DNA of 43,018 bases from Mycolicibacterium pyrenivorans (GTDB taxonomy: Bacteria; Actinomycetota; Actinomycetes; Mycobacteriales; Mycobacteriaceae), in contig NZ_JACKSH010000211.1 of the NCBI RefSeq assembly GCF_025821625.1, forward strand, positions 1-43,018. Direction: 5' to 3'. Made by a program: the position numbers and the translations under genes. Position 1 is the first letter of the stretch. Each line of letters opens with the position of its first letter. Positions 32,912-41,555 of this stretch are shown in pieces. Under the pieces are notes generated by a model. That model did not search any database. It was not told where the DNA came from and was given only the letters and a program-made list of their open reading frames with translations.

Positions 32912-34570
32912 GTGACAGTGCCGTCGACGCCTCCTGCGCGATCCGACCCCACGGGGCCCACCGGGCCCCTCGACGTGATCGTCATCGGCGCGGGGTTCTC
33001 CGGTCTCTACGCCCTTCATCGGCTCCGTGTACTGGGATTCCGGGTGCGGGTGCTGGAACAGGCCGACAACGTCGGCGGCACTTGGCTGTTCAATCGCTAT
33101 CCCGGCGCGCGGTGCGACATCGAGAGCATCGAGTACTCGTACAGCTTCTCCGAGGAGATCCAGCAGGAGTGGGTGTGGACCGAGACGATGCCGGCCCAGC
33201 CCGAGATCGAGGCCTACCTCAACTTCGTCGCGGACCGGTTGGACCTGCGGCGCGACATCGCGTTCGGCGCGGAGGTCGTGTCGATGACCTTCGACGAGGA
33301 CTCCGAGGTGTGGCACGTCCGGACGGCGGCAGGCGAGGTGTTCGTCGTCCCGTACGTGGTCGCGGCGTCGGGAATCCTGTCGGTGCCGCTGGAACCCGCA
33401 ATCGACGGCATGGACACCTTCGCAGGCACGTCGCTGTTCACCAGTCGCTGGCCGGCCGACGACGTCGACCTCACCGGTAAGCGGGTCGGCGTCATCGGCA
33501 CCGGTTCCACAGGCGTGCAGCTGATCCCGGTCGTGGCGCGTCAGGCCGGGCACCTCACGGTGTTCCAGCGTTCGCCCGCCTACACGCTGCCGTGGCAGGT
33601 CCGTGCGTTCGCGCCCGGGGAACTCGACGCTCTGAAGGGCGACTACGACCAGATCCGCGAGGCGCAGCGACAGCATCCCGTCGGTGCGGCCCGCCTCAGT
33701 GCGTTCTCCGTGCTGCTCGACATGCTGGCCAAACCGCCGTTGAAGGCGGCCACCCGGGAAGAGCAACTGGCGGCCATCGACGACAACGGGGTCATGGGAG
33801 CACTCAGCTGGGGCGACATCTTCTTCGACATCGAGGCGAATCAGCAGGCCGCCGAACTCTACGGCGAGGCGGTGGCCCGGATCGTCAGGGATCCGGAGAC
33901 GGCTGCCGCCCTGAAGCCGACCCACCCGTTCGGTTGCAAGCGCCCGATCATCGACCAGGGGTACTACGAGACGTTCAACCGCGACAACGTGACCCTGGTC
34001 GATCTGCGCAAGGACCCCATCGTCACGGTCACTCCCGAGGGCATCCGGACCGAGCAGGACCTCCACGAGTTCGACGTCATCATCTACGCGACCGGCTTCG
34101 ACGCCATGACGGGCGCGCTGACCCGCATGGACATCCGCGGACGCGACGGGATGTCGCTGGCGGACTTCTGGGGCTCCGAAGGGCCGTACTCCTATCTCGG
34201 CATCGCGGTCGCCGGGTTCCCCAACCTGTTCATCGTCCAGACTCCGGGAAGTCCCTCGGCGGCAACCAATTTCGTCGCCGCCCTGGAGCAGCACGTGGAG
34301 TGGATCGGCGATTGCCTGTCGTATCTGCGCGACCACGATCACCGCACCATCGAGGCGCTGCCGGACGCCCAGCGGGAATGGATCGAGCACACCACGGCAC
34401 TCGTCGCGCCGACGGTGCTGGTGCACCCGACGTGCAACTCCTGGTACAACGGCGGCAACGTCCCCGGCAAGAAACGGATGTACATGGGCTACACGGCGGG
34501 GATCCCCGAATACCGAAGGCGCTGCGACGAGATCGCCGACGCAGGCTACACCGGGTTCAAGCTCGGGTGA
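32912..34570 (+). CDS. Flavin monooxygenase, Baeyer-Villiger type I
   Basis: An FAD/NADPH enzyme of 552 aa expected to insert oxygen next to a ketone. It has two Rossmann motifs (GAGFSG at 26-31, GTGSTG near 196), the motif GGTWLFNRYPGARCD (55-69) and YATGFD near 390. The type I fingerprint FxGxxxHxxxWP reads FAGTSLFTSRWP, with Phe176 in place of the histidine. The GTG start follows GAGG. Its stop overlaps the GTG of an alpha/beta hydrolase gene, a classic pairing of ester formation and ester hydrolysis. Confidence 0.9.
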   Translation: MTVPSTPPARSDPTGPTGPLDVIVIGAGFSGLYALHRLRVLGFRVRVLEQADNVGGTWLFNRYPGARCDIESIEYSYSFSEEIQQEWVWTETMPAQPEIEAYLNFVADRLDLRRDIAFGAEVVSMTFDEDSEVWHVRTAAGEVFVVPYVVAASGILSVPLEPAIDGMDTFAGTSLFTSRWPADDVDLTGKRVGVIGTGSTGVQLIPVVARQAGHLTVFQRSPAYTLPWQVRAFAPGELDALKGDYDQIREAQRQHPVGAARLSAFSVLLDMLAKPPLKAATREEQLAAIDDNGVMGALSWGDIFFDIEANQQAAELYGEAVARIVRDPETAAALKPTHPFGCKRPIIDQGYYETFNRDNVTLVDLRKDPIVTVTPEGIRTEQDLHEFDVIIYATGFDAMTGALTRMDIRGRDGMSLADFWGSEGPYSYLGIAVAGFPNLFIVQTPGSPSAATNFVAALEQHVEWIGDCLSYLRDHDHRTIEALPDAQREWIEHTTALVAPTVLVHPTCNSWYNGGNVPGKKRMYMGYTAGIPEYRRRCDEIADAGYTGFKLG

Positions 34571-35691
34571 AGGCCACGGAACGGGCGTGGCGGATCGGCA
34601 GGGACTTCGGCGGGGTGCTGCCACGGGCACGCGCGGCCGTGGCGGGCGATGGCGACTGGAACCCGTTGTCGCGCAGGGGTGCCCGTCAGCTCGGCGAGGT
34701 CATGCTCGACGAACTGGCGCTGTCCGGCATGACCCTGACGGCGCCGCCGCCGAAGCTGGAGCGCTCGGCGGCATCCTGCGCGGCGACGGTCGATGAGCTG
34801 GCAGGCCGCGGCGTGGCGGGTGCACACGCCGAACCGGATCCGTTGCAGGTCACAGCGCTTCGCCGGCGGCGGTTCGGGCGCCAGACCTACGAACAGCTGA
34901 GGTTCGACCACGACCCCCGCCTGCCAGCTTCCCTGGCCGCGGAAGGCTTCGGCGGCCCGGCCACCGCGGTCGTGCACCTGTGTCGACAGGGCGACGACCG
35001 CCGGCCGTGGCTGGTGTGGGTGCACGGCGCGGGCCAGGGCCGGCCGATCGATCTGATGTTCTCCCGCGCCAGGCGGATCCAGGAGGACCTCGGCTTCAAC
35101 GTCGCGTTGCCCGTCCAGCCCGGGTCCGGTGTGCGGCAAGGCGCGTGGCCCGAGTACCCCAACATGGACCCGCTGGCCAACGTCGCAGGCATGATGCGCG
35201 TCGTGTCCGAGGTGCGCGCGGTCGTGCGGTGGCTGCGGCCCCGGGCCAGCGCGGTCGTAGTGTCCGGTGTGTCGATGGGAAGCCCTGTCGCCGGACTGGT
35301 CTCCCACCTCGAGCCTGTCGACGCCGTCGCGGTGTACACACCGATCTTCGGCCTGAACGCGATGATCGCCGCCCACCTGGGCCGGTGGGGGCCGTCGGTG
35401 CGGGACACCGTCGAGTTGCTGCAGTCCGACACCGTGGAGCAGGTGATGTCGGCGGTCGACTATCAGCGCGTCGAACCGTCGGCTCCACCGGAGCGCCGGC
35501 TGATCGTCGGCGCGTGGCACGACCAGATGGCCAGACGCGAACCCGCGCTCGCGCTTCACCAGCGCTGGGGCGGCCAGTTGTACTGGCATCAGGGCAGCCA
35601 TGTCGGGCATCTGTTCGCCGGCGGGGTGCAGGCCACCTCGGAGCGCTTCCTGCGTGCCGTCAGCCGGGAGGGTGACCGTAATCCCGAATGA
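34567..35691 (+). CDS. Alpha/beta hydrolase
   Basis: A 374-aa hydrolase. The nucleophile elbow is SGVSMGSP (serine about 236), with the oxyanion-region strand PWLVWVHGAGQGRP (near 145) and the late histidine in HQGSHVGHLF (near 345). A likely job is cleaving the ester or lactone made by the overlapping monooxygenase (inference from the GTGA overlap). The N-terminal 100 residues form a cap-like region with no clear motif. Its 3' end overlaps the convergent TetR gene by 32 bp. Confidence 0.85.
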   Translation: MKATERAWRIGRDFGGVLPRARAAVAGDGDWNPLSRRGARQLGEVMLDELALSGMTLTAPPPKLERSAASCAATVDELAGRGVAGAHAEPDPLQVTALRRRRFGRQTYEQLRFDHDPRLPASLAAEGFGGPATAVVHLCRQGDDRRPWLVWVHGAGQGRPIDLMFSRARRIQEDLGFNVALPVQPGSGVRQGAWPEYPNMDPLANVAGMMRVVSEVRAVVRWLRPRASAVVVSGVSMGSPVAGLVSHLEPVDAVAVYTPIFGLNAMIAAHLGRWGPSVRDTVELLQSDTVEQVMSAVDYQRVEPSAPPERRLIVGAWHDQMARREPALALHQRWGGQLYWHQGSHVGHLFAGGVQATSERFLRAVSREGDRNPE

Positions 35692-36280
35692 GCCGTGCCC
35701 GAAGGCATCTCAGCTCGACTTCGAGGTCGTTCCCACCGGGCAACACCAGCCAGAGGTAGGCGATGCCGTACACCGCTGAGCTGATGTCGGTGACGGCGGC
35801 CGCGACGTCGACGTCGGGACGCACCGACCCGTCGGCGATGCCCTTCTCGAGTCCGGCCCTGACCTTCTCCAGACCCACCTCGAGTTGGCCCAATGACCGG
35901 GGGCGCAGGGCCGAGGTGCTCTTCACCGCCTCGAAGGCGGCGACGAACATCGCACGGAGAAGCTCAGGGTCATCGGCCGCGAGCTGGCCGATGCGGTCCA
36001 GATGCGCCAGCGCGTGGTGCAGACCGTCGGCCTCCGGGTCGAGATCGGGGCTCAACTGCGCCATGTACTCGCGCATGAAGATCGCGTCCAGGACCGCGTC
36101 CTTGCTGCCGTACCGCGCGTGCACCATGGCCCGGCTGTATCCGGCCCGACGGCCGATCTCAGCGGCAGTCGTTGCCTCCCAGCCTTTTTCGATGATGAGT
36201 TCCGCGGCCGCACGAGCCAGCTTGCGGCTGGAGATCTCGACACGCTCCGGCTGCCTGAGTCCGCGGCTGGGGGAAGGCAC
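35660..36280 (-). CDS. TetR-family transcriptional regulator
   Basis: A 206-aa regulator with an N-terminal helix-turn-helix at about 37-60 (AAEIGRRAGYSRAMVHARYG, atypical HARYG in place of YYHF). The C-terminal ligand domain contains ALRPRSLGQLEVGLEKVRAG. It starts at GTG 36280 without a strong ribosome site. It diverges from the phosphotransferase operon, which it probably regulates. No TACnGTAA-type site lies in its promoter, so I favour the other TetR (148-894) as owner of that motif. Confidence 0.9.
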   Translation of the reverse strand: MPSPSRGLRQPERVEISSRKLARAAAELIIEKGWEATTAAEIGRRAGYSRAMVHARYGSKDAVLDAIFMREYMAQLSPDLDPEADGLHHALAHLDRIGQLAADDPELLRAMFVAAFEAVKSTSALRPRSLGQLEVGLEKVRAGLEKGIADGSVRPDVDVAAAVTDISSAVYGIAYLWLVLPGGNDLEVELRCLRARLIRDYGHPPG

Positions 36281-36292
36281 CCTTGCATATTA

Positions 36293-36302
36293 GACGATCG
36301 AC
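36293..36302. promoter_or_regulatory. Possible operator between TetR 2 and the phosphotransferase
   Basis: GACGATCGAC is a short imperfect palindrome around CGATCG in the 67-bp divergent spacer, flanked by AT-rich bases (CATATTA and AATTATGTTA). This is a guess at where the local TetR may bind. Confidence 0.25.
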
Positions 36303-36347
36303 AATTATGTTACTTGCGGCGCGTCAAATATCTGGCGGAGGAACTCG

Positions 36348-37409
36348 ATGGTGAGTGCGGGCACGGCGTCGGTTCCCGGCGGCATCGACGAGCTGACCCC
36401 GCACTGGCTGACCGATGCACTGGGCGCCACCGTCACCGACGTGCGTGTCGAGCGGATCGCCCAGGACAGTGGGTTCTCGTCGCTGCTCTACCGGCTTCAC
36501 CTGACCGCCGGTGAGGGCGTGCCTGCCACGCTGATCGCGAAGTTGCCCGCGCAGTCCGAGGCGCGCGGTGCGATGGAGCTCCTCGGAGGGTACGGCCGCG
36601 AACTGGCGTTCTACCGGCACGTCGCCGGACGGGCTCCGATGGCGACGCCGCAGGTGCACACCGCCCGCATGGCCGAGGATTCCGTCGACTTCGTGCTGCT
36701 GCTCGAGGATCTTCAGCACTGGGACAATGCCGACCACCTCGCGGGCCTGGAGACGGAGCAGGCGCGGTTGTGCATCGACCAGCTGGCCGGACTTCACGCC
36801 TGGTCGTGCGATGCTGCGAACACCTCTGTGCTGGAGCACTTCCCGAGCCTCGACACGCCGCTCGCGCGTGACCTGCTGTTGCCCGCGTTCGCGCCGGGCT
36901 GGCAGATCTACCGGGACCACAGCAGCGCCGCGGTGCCTGCGGGCGTGGCCCGGTTCGCGGAGGACTTCGCCGACCGAGCGGTCGCGGCCCTGCCGGCGCT
37001 GACCGAGCGCGACATGCTGCTGCACGGCGACATCAGGGCCGACAACCTGTTCTTCGACGGTGACCGGATGAAGGTGGTCGATTTCCAGTTCGCCGCACGC
37101 GGCGCCGGTGCGGCCGACATCGCCTACCTGGTCACCCAGGGTCTGCCCACCCGGACGCGGGCAGGCGGGGATGAAGTCCTGATGCGGCATTACCTCGACC
37201 GGCTCGCCGGGCACGGCGTCACCGACTACTCGTTCGACGATGCCTGGCGTCACTACAGATTCGCTACGGTCTACCTGATGGTCCTGCCCGTCATCACCCT
37301 CAACGGCTGGGACGCGCTGCCCGAGCGGTCCCGCCGCCTCTGTATGACGCTGACCGATCGCGCCGTCGCCGCCATCGACGAGATCGACGCTTTGGAGGTG
37401 TTCCGTTGA
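36348..37409 (+). CDS. Phosphotransferase family protein (APH/choline-kinase-like)
   Basis: A 353-aa kinase-fold protein. The Brenner catalytic motif HGDIRADN is at about 226-233 and the metal-binding DFQ at about 244 (VVDFQFAARG), with a conserved ADIAYL segment. Such proteins phosphorylate small hydroxylated molecules; actinobacterial relatives often lie in lipid or steroid clusters. ATG 36348 follows GGAGGA. The stop overlaps the next start, so it heads an overlapping three-gene operon with the NTF2-like and LLM genes, which would be driven by the TetR-flanked promoter. Confidence 0.88.
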   Translation: MVSAGTASVPGGIDELTPHWLTDALGATVTDVRVERIAQDSGFSSLLYRLHLTAGEGVPATLIAKLPAQSEARGAMELLGGYGRELAFYRHVAGRAPMATPQVHTARMAEDSVDFVLLLEDLQHWDNADHLAGLETEQARLCIDQLAGLHAWSCDAANTSVLEHFPSLDTPLARDLLLPAFAPGWQIYRDHSSAAVPAGVARFAEDFADRAVAALPALTERDMLLHGDIRADNLFFDGDRMKVVDFQFAARGAGAADIAYLVTQGLPTRTRAGGDEVLMRHYLDRLAGHGVTDYSFDDAWRHYRFATVYLMVLPVITLNGWDALPERSRRLCMTLTDRAVAAIDEIDALEVFR

Positions 37410-37780
37410 GCCGCAGCGCCCGAGAAGTCGTCGAGCTGTACAACCTGGTGGTCTGGAACGAGAAGAACTTCGAACTCGCCGAAGAGTTGATGGGTGACTC
37501 GGTGATCCGTCACGACGTCGGCGAGGCGACCACGCTGACCCACGAGCAGGCCGTGGCGCGCATCGTCGACCACTGGGAGATGTTCGAGACGATTCGCTTC
37601 GACCTGAACCTGGTGGTCGCCGGTGACGACGGTGAACACGTGGCGATCGTGTACCAGTCGCCGATGAAGCTCAAGGACGGCACCGAGACCACCGTCGGCA
37701 GCATGGAGATCTTCCGGGTGATCGACGGCAGGATCACCGAGGTCTGGAATTGTGGCTACAAGCAAGGAGTCTGGGCGTGA
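37406..37780 (+). CDS. NTF2/SnoaL-like small protein
   Basis: A 124-aa cone-fold (NTF2-like) protein: an N-terminal helix (AREVVELYNLVVWNEKNFE), then NVVAGDD-type strands and a final GRITEVWNCGY strand. Members act as isomerases, dehydratases or cyclases of polyketide- or steroid-like compounds, or as ligand-binding partners. TTG 37406 overlaps the previous stop and follows GGAGG by 7 bp. Its own stop overlaps the GTG of the LLM gene. No catalytic residue can be assigned with confidence. Confidence 0.82.
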   Translation: MSRSAREVVELYNLVVWNEKNFELAEELMGDSVIRHDVGEATTLTHEQAVARIVDHWEMFETIRFDLNLVVAGDDGEHVAIVYQSPMKLKDGTETTVGSMEIFRVIDGRITEVWNCGYKQGVWA

Positions 37781-38823
37781 CTGAACCTGTTCTCGACGAA
37801 CTCGGCTTTTATCTGCTGGCCGGTGCCGGGGGTGAGGGCCCGGCCACGCTGATGGACGAGGCCCGCCATGGCGAGGAGCTGGGATTCGGCACCGGGTTCA
37901 TCTCCGAACGCTGGAACGTCAAGGAGGCGTCGTCGCTGTCCGGCGCGGCGCTGGCGGTGACCAGCCGCATGCAGATCGCCACCGCGGCAACCAATCACAA
38001 CACCCGCCATCCGCTGATCACCGGGTCGTGGGCAACCACGATGCACCGGCTGTCCGGCGGCCGCTTCACCCTCGGGCTCGGGCGGGGGATCGCGGCGATG
38101 TACAACGCGTTCGGCGTTCCCGCGGTGACGACCGCACAGATGGAGGATTTTGCGCAGGTCATGCGCAAGCTGTGGCACGGGGAGCTCGTCTTCAACCACG
38201 ACGGGCCCATCGGCAAGTACCCGGTGCTGTTCCTCGACCCGGACTTCAACGAGGACATCCGGTTGGCCATCGTCGCCTTCGGGCCCCAGACCCTGGCCCT
38301 GGGCGGACGCGAGTTCGACGACGTCATCCTGCACACCTACTTCACGCCCGAGACGCTGCAGCGAGCCGTCAAGACCGTCAAGGACGCCGCCGAGCAGGCC
38401 GGCCGTGATCCCGCCAGCGTGCGGGTGTGGTCGTGCTTCGCCACCGTGGGCGACCACCTCCCCCAGGAGTTGCGGCTGAAGAAGACCGTGGCGCGGTTGG
38501 CCACCTACCTGCAGGGCTACGGCGACCTGTTGGTCAACACCAACGGCTGGGATCCCTTGGTGCTGCAACGCTTCCGCGACGACAAGGTGGTGCAGTCGAT
38601 TCCCGGAGGCATCGACCACAAGGCCACCGCCGAGCAGATCGAGCACATCGCCACGCTGATCCCCGACGAATGGCTGGAACCGTCGGCCACCGGATCGGCG
38701 CGGCAGTGTGTCGACCGGGTGCGCAAGGAGTTCGACTACGGCGCCGACGCGGTGATCATGCATGGGGCCACTCCCGCCGAACTCGAACCGATCATCGCGG
38801 AGTACCGCGCCACTGACCGCTGA
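37777..38823 (+). CDS. F420-dependent LLM oxidoreductase (TIGR03857-like)
   Basis: A 348-aa luciferase-like TIM-barrel protein expected to use coenzyme F420. The N-terminus LDELGFYLLAGAGGEGPATL, the GLGRG loop (near 98) and the C-terminal GADAVIMHGATPAELEPI resemble what I recall of the TIGR03857 subfamily; this is by eye only. GTG 37777 follows AAGGAG and overlaps the NTF2-like stop. The substrate is probably an oxidised intermediate (hydride transfer to or from a carbonyl or alcohol). It ends at the hairpin at 38831. Confidence 0.87.
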   Translation: MTEPVLDELGFYLLAGAGGEGPATLMDEARHGEELGFGTGFISERWNVKEASSLSGAALAVTSRMQIATAATNHNTRHPLITGSWATTMHRLSGGRFTLGLGRGIAAMYNAFGVPAVTTAQMEDFAQVMRKLWHGELVFNHDGPIGKYPVLFLDPDFNEDIRLAIVAFGPQTLALGGREFDDVILHTYFTPETLQRAVKTVKDAAEQAGRDPASVRVWSCFATVGDHLPQELRLKKTVARLATYLQGYGDLLVNTNGWDPLVLQRFRDDKVVQSIPGGIDHKATAEQIEHIATLIPDEWLEPSATGSARQCVDRVRKEFDYGADAVIMHGATPAELEPIIAEYRATDR

Positions 38824-38830
38824 CGCCTGT

Positions 38831-38878
38831 GATTTCGGTGTTGTTGGTCATGCTGAGATTGACCAGCTACACCGAATC
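38831..38878. terminator. Imperfect hairpin between convergent genes
   Basis: The left arm 38831-38850 (GATTTCGGTGTTGTTGGTCA) pairs with the right arm 38860-38878 apart from one bulge and two mismatches, around a 9-base loop. It fills most of the 72-bp gap between the convergent LLM and carboxyltransferase genes. No T-run follows, so it would be a hairpin-only or bidirectional terminator. Confidence 0.7.
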
Positions 38879-38895
38879 GCAAGGGGGGCCACGGG

Positions 38896-40392
38896 CTAGG
38901 GCGTGATGAGGCTGCGGCACACCGGTTCCGCGGCCGCCTGACGGCTGTAGATGCCGCGCTCGAGCGCGTCCAGCAGCGCGTCCCTGGTCTCCTGCGGGTG
39001 GATGAGGTCGTCGAAACAGAGATGGCCGGCCGACCGGAACGACGCGTCGACCTCGGCCTGGCGCAGCCCCTCTTCGACGTCCTCGGCGGCGTGGGAGGCA
39101 CGGCTGAGCGCCGCGGCGCTCATCGCCCCCATCGTCGCGCCGGGGTAGGCGAACGTCGCGCTCTGGTTGTCGAACCCGAGCAGCGACATCACCATCGAGC
39201 CGAACCCGTAGGCCTTGCGCAGCGTCACATGCAGCTTCAACGTGGTCGCGGCGGTCTGCGCCGCGAACATCCTGGCGCCGCTGCGGAGTACGCCCTGGCG
39301 TTCGGATCGGCTGCCCGGCATCATCCCGGGATTGTCGGCGAGGAACACGATAGGCAGATGGAACGCGTCGGCCACCGAGATGAAATGCGCTGCCTTGTCG
39401 GCGGCGTCGGCATCGATGGAGCCCGCCATCACCTTCGGTTGGTTCGCCACCACCGCGACCGGATGCCCACCCAGGTGGGCGAGTGCGCAGATCATCGCCG
39501 GGCCGAACTTCGGCTGCACCTCGAACCAGTCCGGGTTGTCGAAGACGACGTCGAGCACCGCCCGCATGTCGTACACCCGGCGGTTGCCGCGCGGCACGAT
39601 CTCGAGAAGTTCGGGGGTCGAGCGGCGACCGGTCGACTCGTCGGCGGACAGCGACGTCGGATAGGACCAGGCGCTCGACGGGAAGTACGACAGATAGCGG
39701 CGGATGTCGTCGAGCACCGCGGCGTCGTCCTGGCCGAGGTTGTGGATGACCCCGCTCGCCAACGCCACCCCCGGACCACCGAGCTCCTCCTTTGAGATCT
39801 CCTCGCCGGTGGACTCTTTGACGACCGGGGGACCGGCGGTGAAGATCGCACCCTGGCTGGTCATGATGGTCCAGTCGCACACCGGCGCGACCAGCGCACC
39901 GTGTCCTGCGGACGGGCCGAACAACCCGCCCACCGTCGGCACCTTGCCCGAACACCGCGCCTGGGCCAGCAGATCGGTGGGGGTGCGGCCGTAATGCTCC
40001 CCGCTGGGACGGAAGCCCGCTCCCTCGAGCAGCATCACCATCGGGATCCGTTCCCGCAGTGCGAGTTCGGCGAGTCGGTACCGCTTCGCGTTGCCTCCAG
40101 GGCCGATGCTGCCCGCCAGCGTGGTGAAGTCCTCGGCGCCCACCATCACCGGTGACCCGTTGATCAGCCCTGAGCCGGCGACGATGCCGTCCGCCGCGAT
40201 CTCGCCGCCCACGAGGGTGCCGAATTCGCGGAACGACCCCTTGTCAAGGAGGTGGTCGAGGCGTCCACGAGCGTCCAGCTTGCCCTTGCCGTGGTGCTTG
40301 GCGAGCCGCTCGTCGCCCCCCATGGCGCGGGAGTGCGCACGCCGGCGCGCGAGTTCGTCGAGGGTGTCTGTCCAGTCGTCGGCACTCGCCAT
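38896..40392 (-). CDS. Acyl-CoA carboxylase carboxyltransferase (beta) subunit
   Basis: Transfers the carboxyl group from biotin to an acyl-CoA; 498 aa, typical length. The N-terminal half carries GSIGPGGNAKRYRLAELALR, EGAGFRPSGEH and GGLFGPSAGHGALVAPVCDW. The C-terminal half has LADNPGMMPGSRSERQGVLR (near 335) and FAYPGATMGAMSAAALSRAS. No biotin carboxylase or biotin carrier gene is present here, so it must borrow an alpha subunit from elsewhere. ATG 40392 follows AGGAG. It diverges from an LLM gene, with operator site 9 between the starts. Confidence 0.92.
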   Translation of the reverse strand: MASADDWTDTLDELARRRAHSRAMGGDERLAKHHGKGKLDARGRLDHLLDKGSFREFGTLVGGEIAADGIVAGSGLINGSPVMVGAEDFTTLAGSIGPGGNAKRYRLAELALRERIPMVMLLEGAGFRPSGEHYGRTPTDLLAQARCSGKVPTVGGLFGPSAGHGALVAPVCDWTIMTSQGAIFTAGPPVVKESTGEEISKEELGGPGVALASGVIHNLGQDDAAVLDDIRRYLSYFPSSAWSYPTSLSADESTGRRSTPELLEIVPRGNRRVYDMRAVLDVVFDNPDWFEVQPKFGPAMICALAHLGGHPVAVVANQPKVMAGSIDADAADKAAHFISVADAFHLPIVFLADNPGMMPGSRSERQGVLRSGARMFAAQTAATTLKLHVTLRKAYGFGSMVMSLLGFDNQSATFAYPGATMGAMSAAALSRASHAAEDVEEGLRQAEVDASFRSAGHLCFDDLIHPQETRDALLDALERGIYSRQAAAEPVCRSLITP

Positions 40393-40445
40393 CGGCAACT
40401 CCTGTCCTCGGTGGGCACCCTCGCGAAGGCCCGCAACGTTGACCT

Positions 40446-40464
40446 TACTGAATTGCTTACTGTA
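40446..40464. promoter_or_regulatory. Putative operator, site 9
   Basis: TACTGAAT-tgc-TTACTGTA: the right half is perfect, the left half weaker. It is 13 bp before the LLM ATG and 54 bp before the carboxyltransferase ATG. The short distance on the plus side would place a bound protein directly over the start region. Confidence 0.55.
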
Positions 40465-40476
40465 GCTTCGTTCGAC

Positions 40477-41508
40477 ATGGGTGCTGAAGGCGGCCTGAAG
40501 GTGGACGCGGCCGTCGTCAGCCGGCTTGCGAAGGTGCCGGACGGTGCCCGCACGCTGGAGCGTCGCGGCTACGACGGATGCTGGACCGCGGAGGTCAGCC
40601 ACGACCCCTTCCTGCCGCTCACGCTGGCCGCCGAACACACCTCCACAATCGAACTCGGCACCAGCATCGCGGTGGCGTTCGCGCGCAACCCGATGACGAT
40701 GGCCCAGATCGGGTGGGACCTGCAGGACTACTCCCGGGGGCGGTTCATCCTGGGGCTCGGGTCGCAGATCAAGCCGCACATCGAGAAGCGCTTCAGCATG
40801 CCGTGGAGCAAGCCGGTGGCCCGGATGCACGAGTTCGTGCTGGCCATGAGAGAGATCTGGTCCTGCTGGCGCGAGGACACACCCCTGCAGTTCGAGGGCG
40901 AGTTCTACACCCACAAGCTGATGACGCCGATGTTCGTACCGCCACCGCATCCGCACGGTGACCCCAAGGTCTTCGTGGCCGCGGTGGGGGACCGGATGAC
41001 CGAGATGTGCGGGGAGGTCGCCGACGGCCTGCTCGCCCACGCGTTCTCGACCCAGCGGTACGTCCGCGAGGTGACCCTTCCGACGCTGTCCCGGGGCCTG
41101 GAGCGGGCGGGGAGGCTGCGCGGCGACGTCGAGGTGTCCAGCCCCTTGTTCGTCGTCACGGGCCGGGACGAGGCGGAGGTGCGGGCCGCCGCGGCGCCCA
41201 CCCGCAAGCAGATCGCCTTCTATGCCTCGACCCCCGCGTACCGCAAAGTGCTGGAGCTGCACGGTTGGGGCGACCTCCAGACCGAACTGCACCGGCTGTC
41301 ACGCGAGGGCGACTGGGACACCATGGGATCGCTGATCGACGACACGATGCTCGACGAGTTCGCCGTCGTGGCACCGGTCGACGAACTGGTGAAGAAGATC
41401 CGTACCCGATGTCAGGGACTGATCGACCGAATACTGGTGGGCTTTCCGCCCACCATCGACGAGGCCACGGTCGTGAGCCTGGTATCTGATCTGCGCAGCG
41501 GCGCATGA
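40477..41508 (+). CDS. F420-dependent LLM oxidoreductase (TIGR03617-like)
   Basis: A 343-aa luciferase-like protein. The segments GYDGCWTAEVSHDPFLPLTL (near 30), AVAFARNPMTMAQIGWDLQ (near 66), FILGLGSQIKPHIEKRFSMP and GEFYTHKLMTPMF are those I associate with the TIGR03617 subfamily. It probably uses F420 on a pathway ketone or alcohol. ATG 40477 has no ribosome site and lies next to operator site 9, so the mRNA may be leaderless. Its stop overlaps ATG 41505, the longer possible start of the following P450. Confidence 0.87.
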   Translation: MGAEGGLKVDAAVVSRLAKVPDGARTLERRGYDGCWTAEVSHDPFLPLTLAAEHTSTIELGTSIAVAFARNPMTMAQIGWDLQDYSRGRFILGLGSQIKPHIEKRFSMPWSKPVARMHEFVLAMREIWSCWREDTPLQFEGEFYTHKLMTPMFVPPPHPHGDPKVFVAAVGDRMTEMCGEVADGLLAHAFSTQRYVREVTLPTLSRGLERAGRLRGDVEVSSPLFVVTGRDEAEVRAAAAPTRKQIAFYASTPAYRKVLELHGWGDLQTELHRLSREGDWDTMGSLIDDTMLDEFAVVAPVDELVKKIRTRCQGLIDRILVGFPPTIDEATVVSLVSDLRSGA

Positions 41509-41555
41509 CGAAGGAGGAAACCGGTGAGCGCTTGCGCGAAGAGCAGAGGAGACAT

